From positions 310,001-374,000 of the forward strand of contig NZ_CP032544.1 of the NCBI RefSeq assembly GCF_003867075.1: 64,000 bases of DNA. The letters are read 5' to 3'. The first letter of the stretch is position 1. Each line of letters opens with the position of its first letter. A model generated the notes under the pieces. The model worked only from the letters and a program-made list of their open reading frames with translations. It searched no databases and was not told the origin of the DNA. The stretch comes from Tenacibaculum mesophilum (GTDB taxonomy: Bacteria > Bacteroidota > Bacteroidia > Flavobacteriales > Flavobacteriaceae). Position numbers and translations under genes: made by a program. This document shows positions 18,090 through 26,222 of the stretch, one piece after another.

Positions 18090-18824
18090 ATGAAGATAAT
18101 AGCAATGATACCTGCACGTTATAGTGCATCACGTTTTCCAGGGAAATTGATGAAAGATTTAGGAGGAAAACCTGTAATTGTAAGAACCTATGAAGCAGCT
18201 GTAAAAGCAAACCTTTTTGATGAGGTATATGTGGTAACCGATTCCGAAGTAATTTACAACTCTATAGAAAAAGTAGGAGGTAAGGTTTTAATGAGTCAAA
18301 AAGAACATGAATGTGGCTCTGATAGAATTGCAGAAGCAGTTGAAAATTTAGATGTAGACATTGTGGTAAATGTACAAGGAGACGAACCTTTTATTGATAC
18401 AGTTTCCTTATCAAAACTAATTAGTGTTTTTAAATCTGATATTCAAAAAGAAATAGATTTAGCATCATTAAAAGTAAAAATGACGAATAAAGAAGATATT
18501 CAAAATCCAAATAACGTTAAGGTAATTACTGATACAAATGATTTTGCTATTTATTTTTCAAGAAGTATAATTCCATATCATCGAGATAAAGAAGTTCCTG
18601 TAAACTATTATAAGCACAAAGGAGTTTATGCGTTCAGAAAAGAAGCGTTAATTGATTTTTATCATACCCCTATGACACCAATAGAGGCTGCTGAAAAAAT
18701 TGAATGTATTCGTTATTTAGAAGTAGGAAAAAAAATAAAGATGATAGAAACTTCAGTGGAGAGTATTGGTATTGATACTCCTGAAGATTTAGAGAAAGCT
18801 ATAAAACAACTAGAAAATGAATAA
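18090..18824 (+). CDS. kdsB: 3-deoxy-manno-octulosonate cytidylyltransferase
   Basis: A 244-residue nucleotidyltransferase that activates Kdo as CMP-Kdo for lipopolysaccharide core synthesis in the cytoplasm. It shows the N-terminal signature [34 protein letters not shown] and GVYAFRKE. Full-length. The next gene overlaps its 3' end by 8 bases, showing translational coupling with a HAD hydrolase. Confidence 0.95.
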   Translation: MKIIAMIPARYSASRFPGKLMKDLGGKPVIVRTYEAAVKANLFDEVYVVTDSEVIYNSIEKVGGKVLMSQKEHECGSDRIAEAVENLDVDIVVNVQGDEPFIDTVSLSKLISVFKSDIQKEIDLASLKVKMTNKEDIQNPNNVKVITDTNDFAIYFSRSIIPYHRDKEVPVNYYKHKGVYAFRKEALIDFYHTPMTPIEAAEKIECIRYLEVGKKIKMIETSVESIGIDTPEDLEKAIKQLENE

Positions 18825-19503
18825 TATTAAAATAATATCTTTTGATGCAGATGATACACTTTGGGTAAACGAGACTTACTTTCGTGATGCTGAAGATGAT
18901 TTTGCTCGATTATTGTCCGATTATGAAACAGAGAATAAAATCCATCAAGAGTTGTTTAAAAAAGAAATAGAAAATCTTAAAATATACGGGTACGGAGTAA
19001 AAGGTTTTATGCTGTCAATGGTTGAATGTGCGCTAGAAATTTCTAACTATAAAATTAGTCCTAAAAAAATGGAAGAAATTCTTGAAATAGGAAAAGATAT
19101 GTTAGAAAAACCAATAGAACTCCTAGATGGGGTAGAAGAGGTGTTGCAAGAATTACATGGAAAATATAAGTTAATTGTAGCAACCAAAGGAGATTTGTTA
19201 GATCAAGAACGTAAGTTGGCAAAATCAGGAATTTTAAAATATTTTCATCATACAGAAGTGATGAGTGAGAAGAAAAAAACTGATTATAAAAAATTAGTAA
19301 AACGCTTAGATATTAATCCTTCAGAGTTTTTAATGATAGGAAACTCATTAAAATCAGATGTGTTACCGTTAATTGAAATAGGAGCAACAGCGATTCATGT
19401 TCCGTTTCATACAACATGGGCACACGAAGAGGTTAAAGAAGAGCAAAAATCAGATGCTTACAAAACAGTATCTAGTATTACAGATGTATTAAAATTTTTA
19501 TAA
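18817..19503 (+). CDS. HAD superfamily hydrolase
   Basis: A 228-residue HAD phosphatase with motif I FDADDTLW, motif II ATKGD, a lysine region ([10 protein letters not shown]) and motif [12 protein letters not shown] helical cap lies at about 15-95, typical of the C1 cap type. Coupling with kdsB by an 8-base overlap invites a link with Kdo or another sugar phosphate, but it does not look like the tetrameric cap-less KdsC. Substrate unknown. Confidence 0.85.
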   Translation: MNNIKIISFDADDTLWVNETYFRDAEDDFARLLSDYETENKIHQELFKKEIENLKIYGYGVKGFMLSMVECALEISNYKISPKKMEEILEIGKDMLEKPIELLDGVEEVLQELHGKYKLIVATKGDLLDQERKLAKSGILKYFHHTEVMSEKKKTDYKKLVKRLDINPSEFLMIGNSLKSDVLPLIEIGATAIHVPFHTTWAHEEVKEEQKSDAYKTVSSITDVLKFL

Positions 19504-20130
19504 ATGAAATACCTAGATATTGAAAGTTGGAATAGGAAAGAGCTTTTTAAACATTTTAGAACTTTAGAAGATCCAACTTTTGGATTAGTTGCAGATGTAG
19601 ATGTGTCTATAATCTATCAATTAGCAAAAGAAAAGAATCAGTCCTTTTTTGTCCGATACTTACATGCTTGCATGAAAGCTATAAATGCAGTTGAGAATTT
19701 AAAATATAGATTAGAAGGTGATAAAATAGCTGTTTACGAAGTAATCAACGCTTCAGCAACTATTGCAAGGCCTGATAACACTTTTGGATTCTCGTATATA
19801 GATTATTCTGAAAAGTTTGAGGAATTCAATTGTAACTTTCAAAAGGAAAAAGAACGAATTTTAAATTCTAATGATTTGTTTCCGTCTAAGTACTCTTTAG
19901 GATGTATACATTGTTCGGCCATTCCTTGGGTAAGCTTTACAGGGCATAAAGAACCTTTTTCAGGAAATAAAAATGATAGCGTGCCTCAATTAGCTTTTGG
20001 TAAAATAAAGGAGCAAAATAAAAAAATGTTAATGCCTGTGGCTGTTAATGTAAATCATGCTTTGGTAGATGGATATCATGTAGGGCAGTTTTTTGAGAAA
20101 TTTCAAGAAGAATTGAATAAAATCGATTAA
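19504..20130 (+). CDS. Chloramphenicol acetyltransferase-like protein
   Basis: A 208-residue CAT-fold acyltransferase. The catalytic motif HxxxDG appears as NHALVDGYHVG near the C-terminus, and RYLHACMKAINAV and SCSAIPW-like (HCSAIPWVSF) stretches match the family. The start codon directly follows the HAD stop codon. True type A CATs confer chloramphenicol resistance, but chromosomal flavobacterial homologs of this kind may acylate other small molecules. The operon position with kdsB argues for a housekeeping or envelope role; resistance cannot be claimed from sequence. Confidence 0.8.
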   Translation: MKYLDIESWNRKELFKHFRTLEDPTFGLVADVDVSIIYQLAKEKNQSFFVRYLHACMKAINAVENLKYRLEGDKIAVYEVINASATIARPDNTFGFSYIDYSEKFEEFNCNFQKEKERILNSNDLFPSKYSLGCIHCSAIPWVSFTGHKEPFSGNKNDSVPQLAFGKIKEQNKKMLMPVAVNVNHALVDGYHVGQFFEKFQEELNKID

Positions 20131-20152
20131 TTTTGCATCAAAATTTATAATT

Positions 20153-20419
20153 ATGGCAAGCATAAAAAATTTAAAGAAAGATATTAACTATACGTTAGGA
20201 GACATTATTAGTATTTGTCAAATAACAAAAGAGTTAAACCCTGAAGCAGATAAAGCAAAGGCAGATGCTATTGTAGATGAGGTTATTGTAACTTTTGATG
20301 ATTTAGTAGCTAAAGTTAACGCAAAAAACGTTGAAAATAAGAAAGCTCACTATAAATCAATTAATACAGAGTTAGAGACTAGAGCAAATGCTTTAATAGA
20401 AAAAGTGAATAGTTTATAG
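20153..20419 (+). CDS. Conserved small helical protein, unknown function
   Basis: An 88-residue, highly charged, helical-looking protein (MASIKNLKKDINYTLGDII...). There is no signal peptide or membrane segment. I recognise the type as a common flavobacterial protein of unknown function but know no role. It starts 22 bases after the CAT-like gene and is followed by a strong terminator, so it closes the kdsB operon. Confidence 0.75.
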   Translation: MASIKNLKKDINYTLGDIISICQITKELNPEADKAKADAIVDEVIVTFDDLVAKVNAKNVENKKAHYKSINTELETRANALIEKVNSL

Positions 20420-20438
20420 TATTATAAATTATACGACT

Positions 20439-20475
20439 AAAAATGCGAGACTTATTCAAGTCTCGCATTTTTTTT
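20439..20475 (+). terminator. Strong intrinsic terminator
   Basis: The perfect arms AAATGCGAGACTT / AAGTCTCGCATTT enclose a 4-base loop and are followed by a run of eight T residues or more. It ends the kdsB-HAD-CAT-88aa unit. Confidence 0.93.
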
Positions 20476-20554
20476 GGATAAACTTTAACACTCTACTTGG
20501 AATAAAAATTTGTAAATTACGTTCAGTATTTAATAACAGATAACCCCAATAAAA

Positions 20555-20752
20555 ATGGCAAGAGCTATGTATGAGTACACGAAAACTGTGCTTCAAAAGG
20601 TTAGTTTTAACGCTGATTTATTTTGTAAAGAGCTTGAAAAAGCTTTAGGTAGATTACTACCTTATGAAATAGATGAACTAACTATTTGGCTAAAACAATT
20701 TACGGCTAATAAACCAGATTTATATGTTTGTTTAGCCTTAGTCGATAAGTAA
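20555..20752 (+). CDS. Conserved 65-residue protein, unknown function
   Basis: A small protein (MARAMYEYTKTVLQKVSF...) with predicted helices, a CKELEKAL stretch and no export signal. Clean frame, its own gap of 79 bases after the previous terminator, and a shared palindromic terminator at its stop codon support a real monocistronic gene. Similar small proteins are common in Flavobacteriaceae; no function is known to me. Confidence 0.7.
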   Translation: MARAMYEYTKTVLQKVSFNADLFCKELEKALGRLLPYEIDELTIWLKQFTANKPDLYVCLALVDK

Positions 20753-20791
20753 AAAAAGGAAGCTTTTAAAGCTTCCTTTTTTTACTTATCG
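20743..20791. terminator. Shared bidirectional terminator overlapping both stop codons
   Basis: A near-perfect 49-base palindrome (outer arms CGATAAGTAAAAAAAGGAAG and its complement). The left arm contains the stop codon of the 65-residue plus-strand gene (20750-20752) and the right arm contains the stop codon of the minus-strand gene (20786-20788). Runs of A and T on each side allow termination in both directions. Confidence 0.92.
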
Positions 20792-21244
20792 ATGTTTCTT
20801 TTTTTCACCCTTTAGCTTTTTTATGAGCTTTCGGTGAAATTCATGTTCAGCCACCTCCAAGGTGAGGATTTTTTTATCTGATAAAAAGGTAGAAAGTTTA
20901 TCATAAAAATTAGTTTTAGTTTCATATTGTTCTTTTGAAACGGACTTAATTTTATTAACAATTTCTTTTGATTCTTTATCAGTTAAGCTATCAATTCCTC
21001 CACAACTAAGTATTTTCTTTTTAATACTGTAGCGTTCTGCTTTATGAAGTTCAATCATTTTTTTGTCATATACATTATATAGTGGCCAAAACTTATTGGC
21101 TTCTTCTTCTGTTAAGTTTAACTTTTCAGAAAGAAAAGCAACCTTAAAAGCTTTAACCTTTTCATAATTTCCTTTTCTTGTTTGCGCTTGAACAGAAAAA
21201 AAGGAAGTGAAAATTACGAATAATATAAATAATTTTTTTTTCAT
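20786..21244 (-). CDS. Periplasmic helical protein of ECF operon (Spy/CpxP-like)
   Basis: A 152-residue protein with a signal peptide (MKKKLFILFVIFTSFFSV, cleavage after QAQ). The mature part is lysine- and glutamate-rich and helical, with KLNLTEEEANKFWPLYNVYD, a pattern seen in flavobacterial proteins annotated as sensors of ECF-type sigma factors and loosely like Spy/CpxP. Its start overlaps the upstream stop codon by one base (TAATG). It probably monitors envelope stress for the sigma factor at 21816. Confidence 0.72.
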   Translation of the reverse strand: MKKKLFILFVIFTSFFSVQAQTRKGNYEKVKAFKVAFLSEKLNLTEEEANKFWPLYNVYDKKMIELHKAERYSIKKKILSCGGIDSLTDKESKEIVNKIKSVSKEQYETKTNFYDKLSTFLSDKKILTLEVAEHEFHRKLIKKLKGEKKKHR

Positions 21245-21780
21245 TATTGTTCTATTTCATTTATGAGTGTTGTTGTATCAACAGAATTTAAGTAGTCTTC
21301 TAGTGTTTCATCACTAATAGAGGCTAATATATCTTCATCTAGTTCAGACGTGTTTAATGTTGCTGCAAGCTCATTATTGTCAATATCACCGTATCCATTT
21401 TCATACCAAGATTCAATATCGGTAATGGTTATATCTTCGAAAGTAATTTTTTGAGTATTAAAATAATTAAAACCGATGAAAAGTAAAACTGAAGCTGCAG
21501 CAGCTAAAGGGATGTACTGTAAAATTCTTTTACGTAATGAAATTACTTTCGTTTCTGTAGTTTGTTCTGTAGCTAATTTTGATAGAATTTGAGTTTCGAT
21601 TATGTCAAAATAATCATCAGGAGTATTGAACGTTTTCTTTTTTGGTAAACTATCTATAAAAATGGAAGTATTAATTTTTTCTTCAATTTCTTCAAAGTAG
21701 TTTTGAGGAATTGAAAAACCACAATTCTTACCAGCTTTTAGGCTTGAGAAATTTATAGTATGTTTATTTTTTTTATTCAT
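21244..21780 (-). CDS. Single-pass membrane protein, probable anti-sigma factor
   Basis: A 178-residue protein with a basic, soluble N-terminal part (about 1-105), one membrane helix (about 107-128, LQYIPLAAAASVLLFIGFNY) and an acidic periplasmic tail. Repeated PxxYFxxIE elements (IPQNYFEEIE, TPDDYFDIIE) are typical of flavobacterial proteins beside ECF sigma genes. No classical zinc anti-sigma motif is seen. Order and topology (cytoplasmic N-terminus, one helix) fit an anti-sigma factor controlling the gene upstream. Confidence 0.65.
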   Translation of the reverse strand: MNKKNKHTINFSSLKAGKNCGFSIPQNYFEEIEEKINTSIFIDSLPKKKTFNTPDDYFDIIETQILSKLATEQTTETKVISLRKRILQYIPLAAAASVLLFIGFNYFNTQKITFEDITITDIESWYENGYGDIDNNELAATLNTSELDEDILASISDETLEDYLNSVDTTTLINEIEQ

Positions 21781-21815
21781 TATACTTTAGTAAGACTATT
21801 CTTATAGTAAAAGGT

Positions 21816-22361
21816 TTAATTATAGTTCTTTATAAAATGTTCTATTTTTTTTGTTGCTATGTGATAAGAAGCTTTTAAAGCTCCAATAGATGTGTTAAGA
21901 ATTTCAGAGATTTCCTCATATTTCATTTCATCGAAATACTTCATATTAAAAACTAATTGTTGTTTTTGAGGTAATGTAGCAATTGCTTTTTGTAAAATAA
22001 GTTGAATTTCATCACCTGAAAACCAATAATCGCTATCTAGAGTGGAAGTAATTTGTAGTTGATAATCAGAAATATGAATATTTTTCTCTTTAGCTTTTTT
22101 ATTGATGAAGGTAATAGCTTCATTGGTTGCTATTCGGTACATCCAAGAAAATAGTTTGCTATCTCTTTTAAATTGATTAATATTTTTGTAAACCTTTATA
22201 AAGGTGTTTTGTAAAACATCGTCAGCATCTTCATGAGAAATTACAATCTTTCGTATATGCCAATACAATCGCTCTTTATATTGCGATACTAGGTTTTTAA
22301 AAGCAACCTGTTTTGTGGTAGGTTGCTGCAATTGATCTATAAGTGTAATTTCGTCAATCAA
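21816..22361 (-). CDS. ECF RNA polymerase sigma factor
   Basis: A 181-residue sigma-70 family protein with region 2 (about 25-95, including HEDADDVLQNTFIKVYKN and FSWMYRIATNEAI) and region 4 (about 125-178, LPQKQQLVFNMKYFDEMKYE with a helix-turn-helix). Region 3 is missing, as in ECF factors. It begins an operon with a membrane protein and a periplasmic helical protein, so it probably directs an envelope response. The start at 22361 gives the usual short N-terminus. Confidence 0.93.
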   Translation of the reverse strand: MIDEITLIDQLQQPTTKQVAFKNLVSQYKERLYWHIRKIVISHEDADDVLQNTFIKVYKNINQFKRDSKLFSWMYRIATNEAITFINKKAKEKNIHISDYQLQITSTLDSDYWFSGDEIQLILQKAIATLPQKQQLVFNMKYFDEMKYEEISEILNTSIGALKASYHIATKKIEHFIKNYN

Positions 22362-22427
22362 CTAAAAACTATTTAGTTGTTAGACTATAAAGATAGTTAA
22401 AGGTTTAAAAAGAGTAATAAAAAAATA

Positions 22428-23870
22428 CTATTTAATTCTTTTTGTGCAACCAAATAAACGTTTTTCTTTGATGGTTTCAGAAACTCCTTTAGGAAGCATT
22501 TCTTCCCATCCATCTTCTCCGTTTTTAATCATTTTTAAAACTTTTCTAGAGAAAATATGTAAAATATCGGGATTAAAGTCTTTAATATCAATTAATCTAC
22601 CGTTATTTTTGAAGAACTTATAAAGTTCTTTCATTCTAGGGTGCACTTTAAGGTTTTCACTAGTAATATATTCACCAGTTTCTTCATTTTTATAAGGATA
22701 CATATAAACTTTTAAATCTCTGTAAAAAAGTTTTCCAAATGCTTCTAAAATACCTCCACTTAAATCACGGTAATATTTCTCGTTAAAAATTTGAATAAGA
22801 TTATAAACCCCCATTGCAAGCCCCATACGTTCCTTAGTATATTCACTAAAATACTCTACAAGCTTAAAGTACTCTTGGTAGTTGGTGATCATAACATTCA
22901 AACCAAGAGAGCATAATAGTTCTGCTCTGTCTAAAAAGTCACGTTCATTAATTTCTCCTTCAGCACGAAGATTACTTAACGTAATTTCAAAAATAATTTT
23001 AGTTTTTTTAGGGTCTACCTTATTCTCGTCAAAAAACAATTGCTTAGCACTTTCAAACATGTCCATATTAACCTTTGTTACAGGTCTATAACTTCCTCTA
23101 AGGGCTAATATATTTTTTTTATAAAGTACTTGTGCAGGCAATAAGTTGTTTCCATCAGGACCAAACATTACAGCATTTGTCATTCCGTTTTTAACAAGTT
23201 GTAAGCTCATTAAACGGTTGTCAACATACATAAAACGAGGTCCAGAGAAATTAATCATATCAATTTCTAAACGATCTTTGTCAATATTATCGTAAAAAGA
23301 TTTTAATAAATCTTTCGGATTATCATTTAAATAATAAGCACCATAAATTAAGTTTACACCTAAAACGCCTAATGTTTCTTGTTGTTGACGTGCATCTGTT
23401 TCTTTAAAACGTAGGTGTAAAACAATTTCGTTATAATCTTCTAGTGGATCTAATTGAAAACGAATACCAACCCATCCATGACCTTTAAACTTTTTAGTAA
23501 AGTTAATAGTTGCCACTGTATTAGCATAGCTAAAGAACAATTTATCAGGATGCTTTTGACGATCAAGTCGCTCTTCAATTAAATCCATTTCGTGCTTTAG
23601 CATCTTTTTTAATCGAGGCTCTGTAACATAACGATTGTCTTTTTCAATTCCATAAATGGCATCAGAGAAGTCTTTATCATAAGCACTCATAGCTTTCGCT
23701 ATTGTACCAGAGGCTCCACCAGCCCTAAAAAAATTACGAACAGTTTCTTGACCAGCTCCAATCTCTGCAAAAGTTCCATATATGTGTGCGTTTAAGTTAA
23801 TCTTTAACGCTTTCATTTTGGTAGTTGGTACAGTGTTTATTTTTTGATCTCCTTTTAACGTAATTGCCAT
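22428..23870 (-). CDS. Conserved Bacteroidetes protein of unknown function
   Basis: I placed the start at 23870 (MAITLKGDQKIN...), which leaves a leader of about 18 bases after a -7 element; upstream in-frame codons translate to unlikely sequence. The 480-residue protein is soluble, with KALKINLNAHIYGTFAEIGA, FFRAGGASGTIAKAMSAYDK and GWVGIRFQ stretches. I recognise the type as conserved in Bacteroidetes, where automated labels are inconsistent, so I assign no function. The glycine-rich GAGQE...RAGGASGT segment could be a binding loop. Confidence 0.72.
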   Translation of the reverse strand: MAITLKGDQKINTVPTTKMKALKINLNAHIYGTFAEIGAGQETVRNFFRAGGASGTIAKAMSAYDKDFSDAIYGIEKDNRYVTEPRLKKMLKHEMDLIEERLDRQKHPDKLFFSYANTVATINFTKKFKGHGWVGIRFQLDPLEDYNEIVLHLRFKETDARQQQETLGVLGVNLIYGAYYLNDNPKDLLKSFYDNIDKDRLEIDMINFSGPRFMYVDNRLMSLQLVKNGMTNAVMFGPDGNNLLPAQVLYKKNILALRGSYRPVTKVNMDMFESAKQLFFDENKVDPKKTKIIFEITLSNLRAEGEINERDFLDRAELLCSLGLNVMITNYQEYFKLVEYFSEYTKERMGLAMGVYNLIQIFNEKYYRDLSGGILEAFGKLFYRDLKVYMYPYKNEETGEYITSENLKVHPRMKELYKFFKNNGRLIDIKDFNPDILHIFSRKVLKMIKNGEDGWEEMLPKGVSETIKEKRLFGCTKRIK

Positions 23871-23894
23871 TTTGTTATTTTTTGTTACGTAGTA

Positions 23895-23902
23895 CAAATG
23901 TA
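23895..23902 (-). promoter_or_regulatory. -7 element for the 22428-23870 gene
   Basis: TACATTTG on the minus strand fits TAnnTTTG and lies 24 bases before the chosen start codon. It sits in a short inverted repeat, AGTACA-AA-TGTACT (23891-23904). Confidence 0.45.
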
Positions 23903-23945
23903 CTGAAATTACAAACGAACAGACAATTTTTGTTGTATTTTTGTG

Positions 23946-24728
23946 ATGAAAATGAAGAAAAAAAATCAAGTAAAAATAACTTTTTTAGGAACGGGAACTT
24001 CTACTGGAGTTCCAATGATTACCAGTAAACATCCTGTGGCATTATCTAAAAATCCGAAAGACAAAAGATTACGATCTTCGGTGTTAGTTTCATGGGGTGA
24101 TATTAACTATGTGATTGATTGTGGTCCAGATTTTCGTCAGCAAATGATGCGTGAAGAGGTGGCTTCGATTAAAGGGATTTTATTTACCCATGAACATGCA
24201 GATCATATAGCTGGTTTAGATGAAATTCGTCCGTACTGCTTTCAAATAGGACCAGTACCTATATATTTAACAAAAAGAGTGCTAGGAGTTTTACAAAAGC
24301 GATATGATTATATATTTGCAACAGAAAATCGATACCCAAGTGCACCAAGTGTAGCTCCAACGATTATTTCACATAAAGAAAGTTTTGAGTTAGAGGGAGT
24401 AGAGGTTACTCCAATTGAAGTAATGCACGGTAATTTACCGATTCTCGGATATCGTTTTAATAACGTAGCATATATAACCGATATTAAAACTATTTCAGAA
24501 GGAGAGAAAGAAAAACTAAAAAACCTTGATGTTTTGATTGTGACAGGTTTACGAAGAGAACCTCATAAAACACATTTTAACTTAGAAGAATCGTTAAGTT
24601 TTATAGAGGAAATTAAACCTAAAAAAGCATATTTAACACATATTAGTGAGCTTTTAGGATTACATGATGAGGTTGAAAAAGAATTACCAGAGAATGTGTT
24701 TTTAGCTTATGACGGATTACAAGTTTAG
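23946..24728 (+). CDS. MBL-fold metallohydrolase (PhnP-like)
   Basis: A 260-residue metallo-beta-lactamase-fold hydrolase with FLGTGTSTGVP, the metal motif THEHADHIAG, and later MHGN, YITDI and LTHIS metal-ligand positions. The family includes PhnP-like phosphodiesterases acting on cyclic or nucleotide-like phosphodiesters; the natural substrate is unknown. ATGs at 23946 and 23952 are both possible. A -7-like TATTTTTG ends at 23943, so if it is used the later start would be needed. Confidence 0.85.
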   Translation: MKMKKKNQVKITFLGTGTSTGVPMITSKHPVALSKNPKDKRLRSSVLVSWGDINYVIDCGPDFRQQMMREEVASIKGILFTHEHADHIAGLDEIRPYCFQIGPVPIYLTKRVLGVLQKRYDYIFATENRYPSAPSVAPTIISHKESFELEGVEVTPIEVMHGNLPILGYRFNNVAYITDIKTISEGEKEKLKNLDVLIVTGLRREPHKTHFNLEESLSFIEEIKPKKAYLTHISELLGLHDEVEKELPENVFLAYDGLQV

Positions 24729-24821
24729 TATTAAAAAAATTAATACTACAATCAATTTAAATTACCTGAAGTAATTGATGATTTTAAAATAGCTTCTTAT
24801 TTTTACTTTAAATTTTATAGC

Positions 24822-25580
24822 ATGAAAATTATAATATCACCAGCAAAATCGTTAGACTTTGAAAGCAAAGCTACTACTGATGTATATACGCAACCTAGGT
24901 TTTTAGAGCAATCTGAAAAACTGAATAAGAAGTTAAGAACATTGTCAAGAAAAAAATTAAGCGAGTTAATGAAGATTTCTGATGATTTAGCAAGTTTAAA
25001 TTATGATAGAAATCAAGATTGGCAACCTCCTTTTTCTTTAGATAATGCAAAACAAGCAGTATTTGCATTTACAGGTGAAGTGTATAGAGGTATTGATGCC
25101 AGTTCTATATCAGAAGATAAGATTCCTATTTTACAAGAGAAATTAAGAATTTTATCAGGGTTATACGGTTTGTTAAAACCGTTGGATTTAATTCAACCTT
25201 ATCGTTTAGAAATGGGAACTAAGTTAAAAGTAGGTAGAAGAGAAAACTTATATAAGTTTTGGGATACTACATTGGCTGAGTCGCTAAATGAAGAATTAGG
25301 AGATGGAGAGTTGTTAATTAATTTAGCAAGTACAGAATATTTTAAGGCGCTTCCTAAAAAAGCATTAAAAGTACCTATGATAACTCCTGTTTTTAAAGAT
25401 TTTAAAAATGGACAGTATAAAACTATTATGACGTTTGCTAAAAAAGCACGTGGATTAATGGTACGTTATATTATAGATAATAATGTGGAAACTTTAGAAG
25501 ATTTAAAAGGTTTTGATGTTGAGGGATATGGTTTTTCTGAAGAAATGTCTACCGAAACTGAATTAGTATTTACAAGATAG
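24822..25580 (+). CDS. yaaA: Peroxide stress protein YaaA (DUF328)
   Basis: A 252-residue protein with the family start MKIIISPAKSLDFE and inner signatures FTGEVYRGIDA, LSGLYGLLKPLD and PYRLEMGTKL. E. coli YaaA lowers intracellular free iron during peroxide stress and binds DNA. Full-length. The next gene starts at the base after its stop codon, so the two are cotranscribed. Confidence 0.93.
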   Translation: MKIIISPAKSLDFESKATTDVYTQPRFLEQSEKLNKKLRTLSRKKLSELMKISDDLASLNYDRNQDWQPPFSLDNAKQAVFAFTGEVYRGIDASSISEDKIPILQEKLRILSGLYGLLKPLDLIQPYRLEMGTKLKVGRRENLYKFWDTTLAESLNEELGDGELLINLASTEYFKALPKKALKVPMITPVFKDFKNGQYKTIMTFAKKARGLMVRYIIDNNVETLEDLKGFDVEGYGFSEEMSTETELVFTR

Positions 25581-26219
25581 ATGAAACGAAAAAAAGTTGC
25601 TATTATTTTTCTTTTAGGTTGTTTACTAGTTGTTACTTCTATTTATGTTTCAAACAAAGTAATAGTTAATAATGCAGAAGGAAAATTATTTAACTCTACA
25701 GAAAACATATCTAAAAATAAAGTAGGGCTTTTATTAGGTACGGTAAAGTATTTGTCTGATGGGAGAATAAATCTGTATTATCAATTTCGTTTGAATGCTG
25801 CTGTGGAGTTATACAAAGCTGAAAAAATTGATTTTATTTTAGTAAGTGGCGATAATGGCTCCGAAGGATATGATGAACCAACCGATTTTAAAAATGATTT
25901 GATTGAATCAGGAATTCCTGAGAGTAAAATTTATTTAGATTATGCTGGTTTTAGAACCTTAGATTCGATGGTAAGGGTTAAAGAGATTTTTGGTCAAACC
26001 TCAGTAACAATAATATCTCAACAATTTCATAATGAAAGAGCATTGTATTTGGCAAACCATTTTGATATTGAAGCAATAGGGTATAACGCCAGAGGAGTTT
26101 CAGGAAAAAAAGCTATGAAAGTTCAATTAAGAGAATATTTAGCAAGGGTAAAAGTATTTGTAGATATTCTCTTAAATGTTAATCCCAAGTTTTTAGGAGA
26201 ACCTGTTGAGATAAAATAA
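25581..26219 (+). CDS. SanA/YdcF-like DUF218 membrane protein
   Basis: A 212-residue protein with one N-terminal membrane helix (about 6-25) and a periplasmic DUF218 domain (GLLLGTVKY, FILVSGDNGSEGYDEP, TIISQQFHNERALYLA). SanA homologs affect envelope permeability to vancomycin at high temperature in enterobacteria; the biochemical role is uncertain. It abuts yaaA and converges on sdaA with a 3-base gap and no visible terminator. Confidence 0.85.
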   Translation: MKRKKVAIIFLLGCLLVVTSIYVSNKVIVNNAEGKLFNSTENISKNKVGLLLGTVKYLSDGRINLYYQFRLNAAVELYKAEKIDFILVSGDNGSEGYDEPTDFKNDLIESGIPESKIYLDYAGFRTLDSMVRVKEIFGQTSVTIISQQFHNERALYLANHFDIEAIGYNARGVSGKKAMKVQLREYLARVKVFVDILLNVNPKFLGEPVEIK

Positions 26220-26222
26220 CTC

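Noticed and set aside
19504..20130. Acquired chloramphenicol resistance gene
   Set aside because: Base use matches its neighbours, it is coupled in a kdsB operon and there is no mobile element nearby; only the CAT fold can be claimed.
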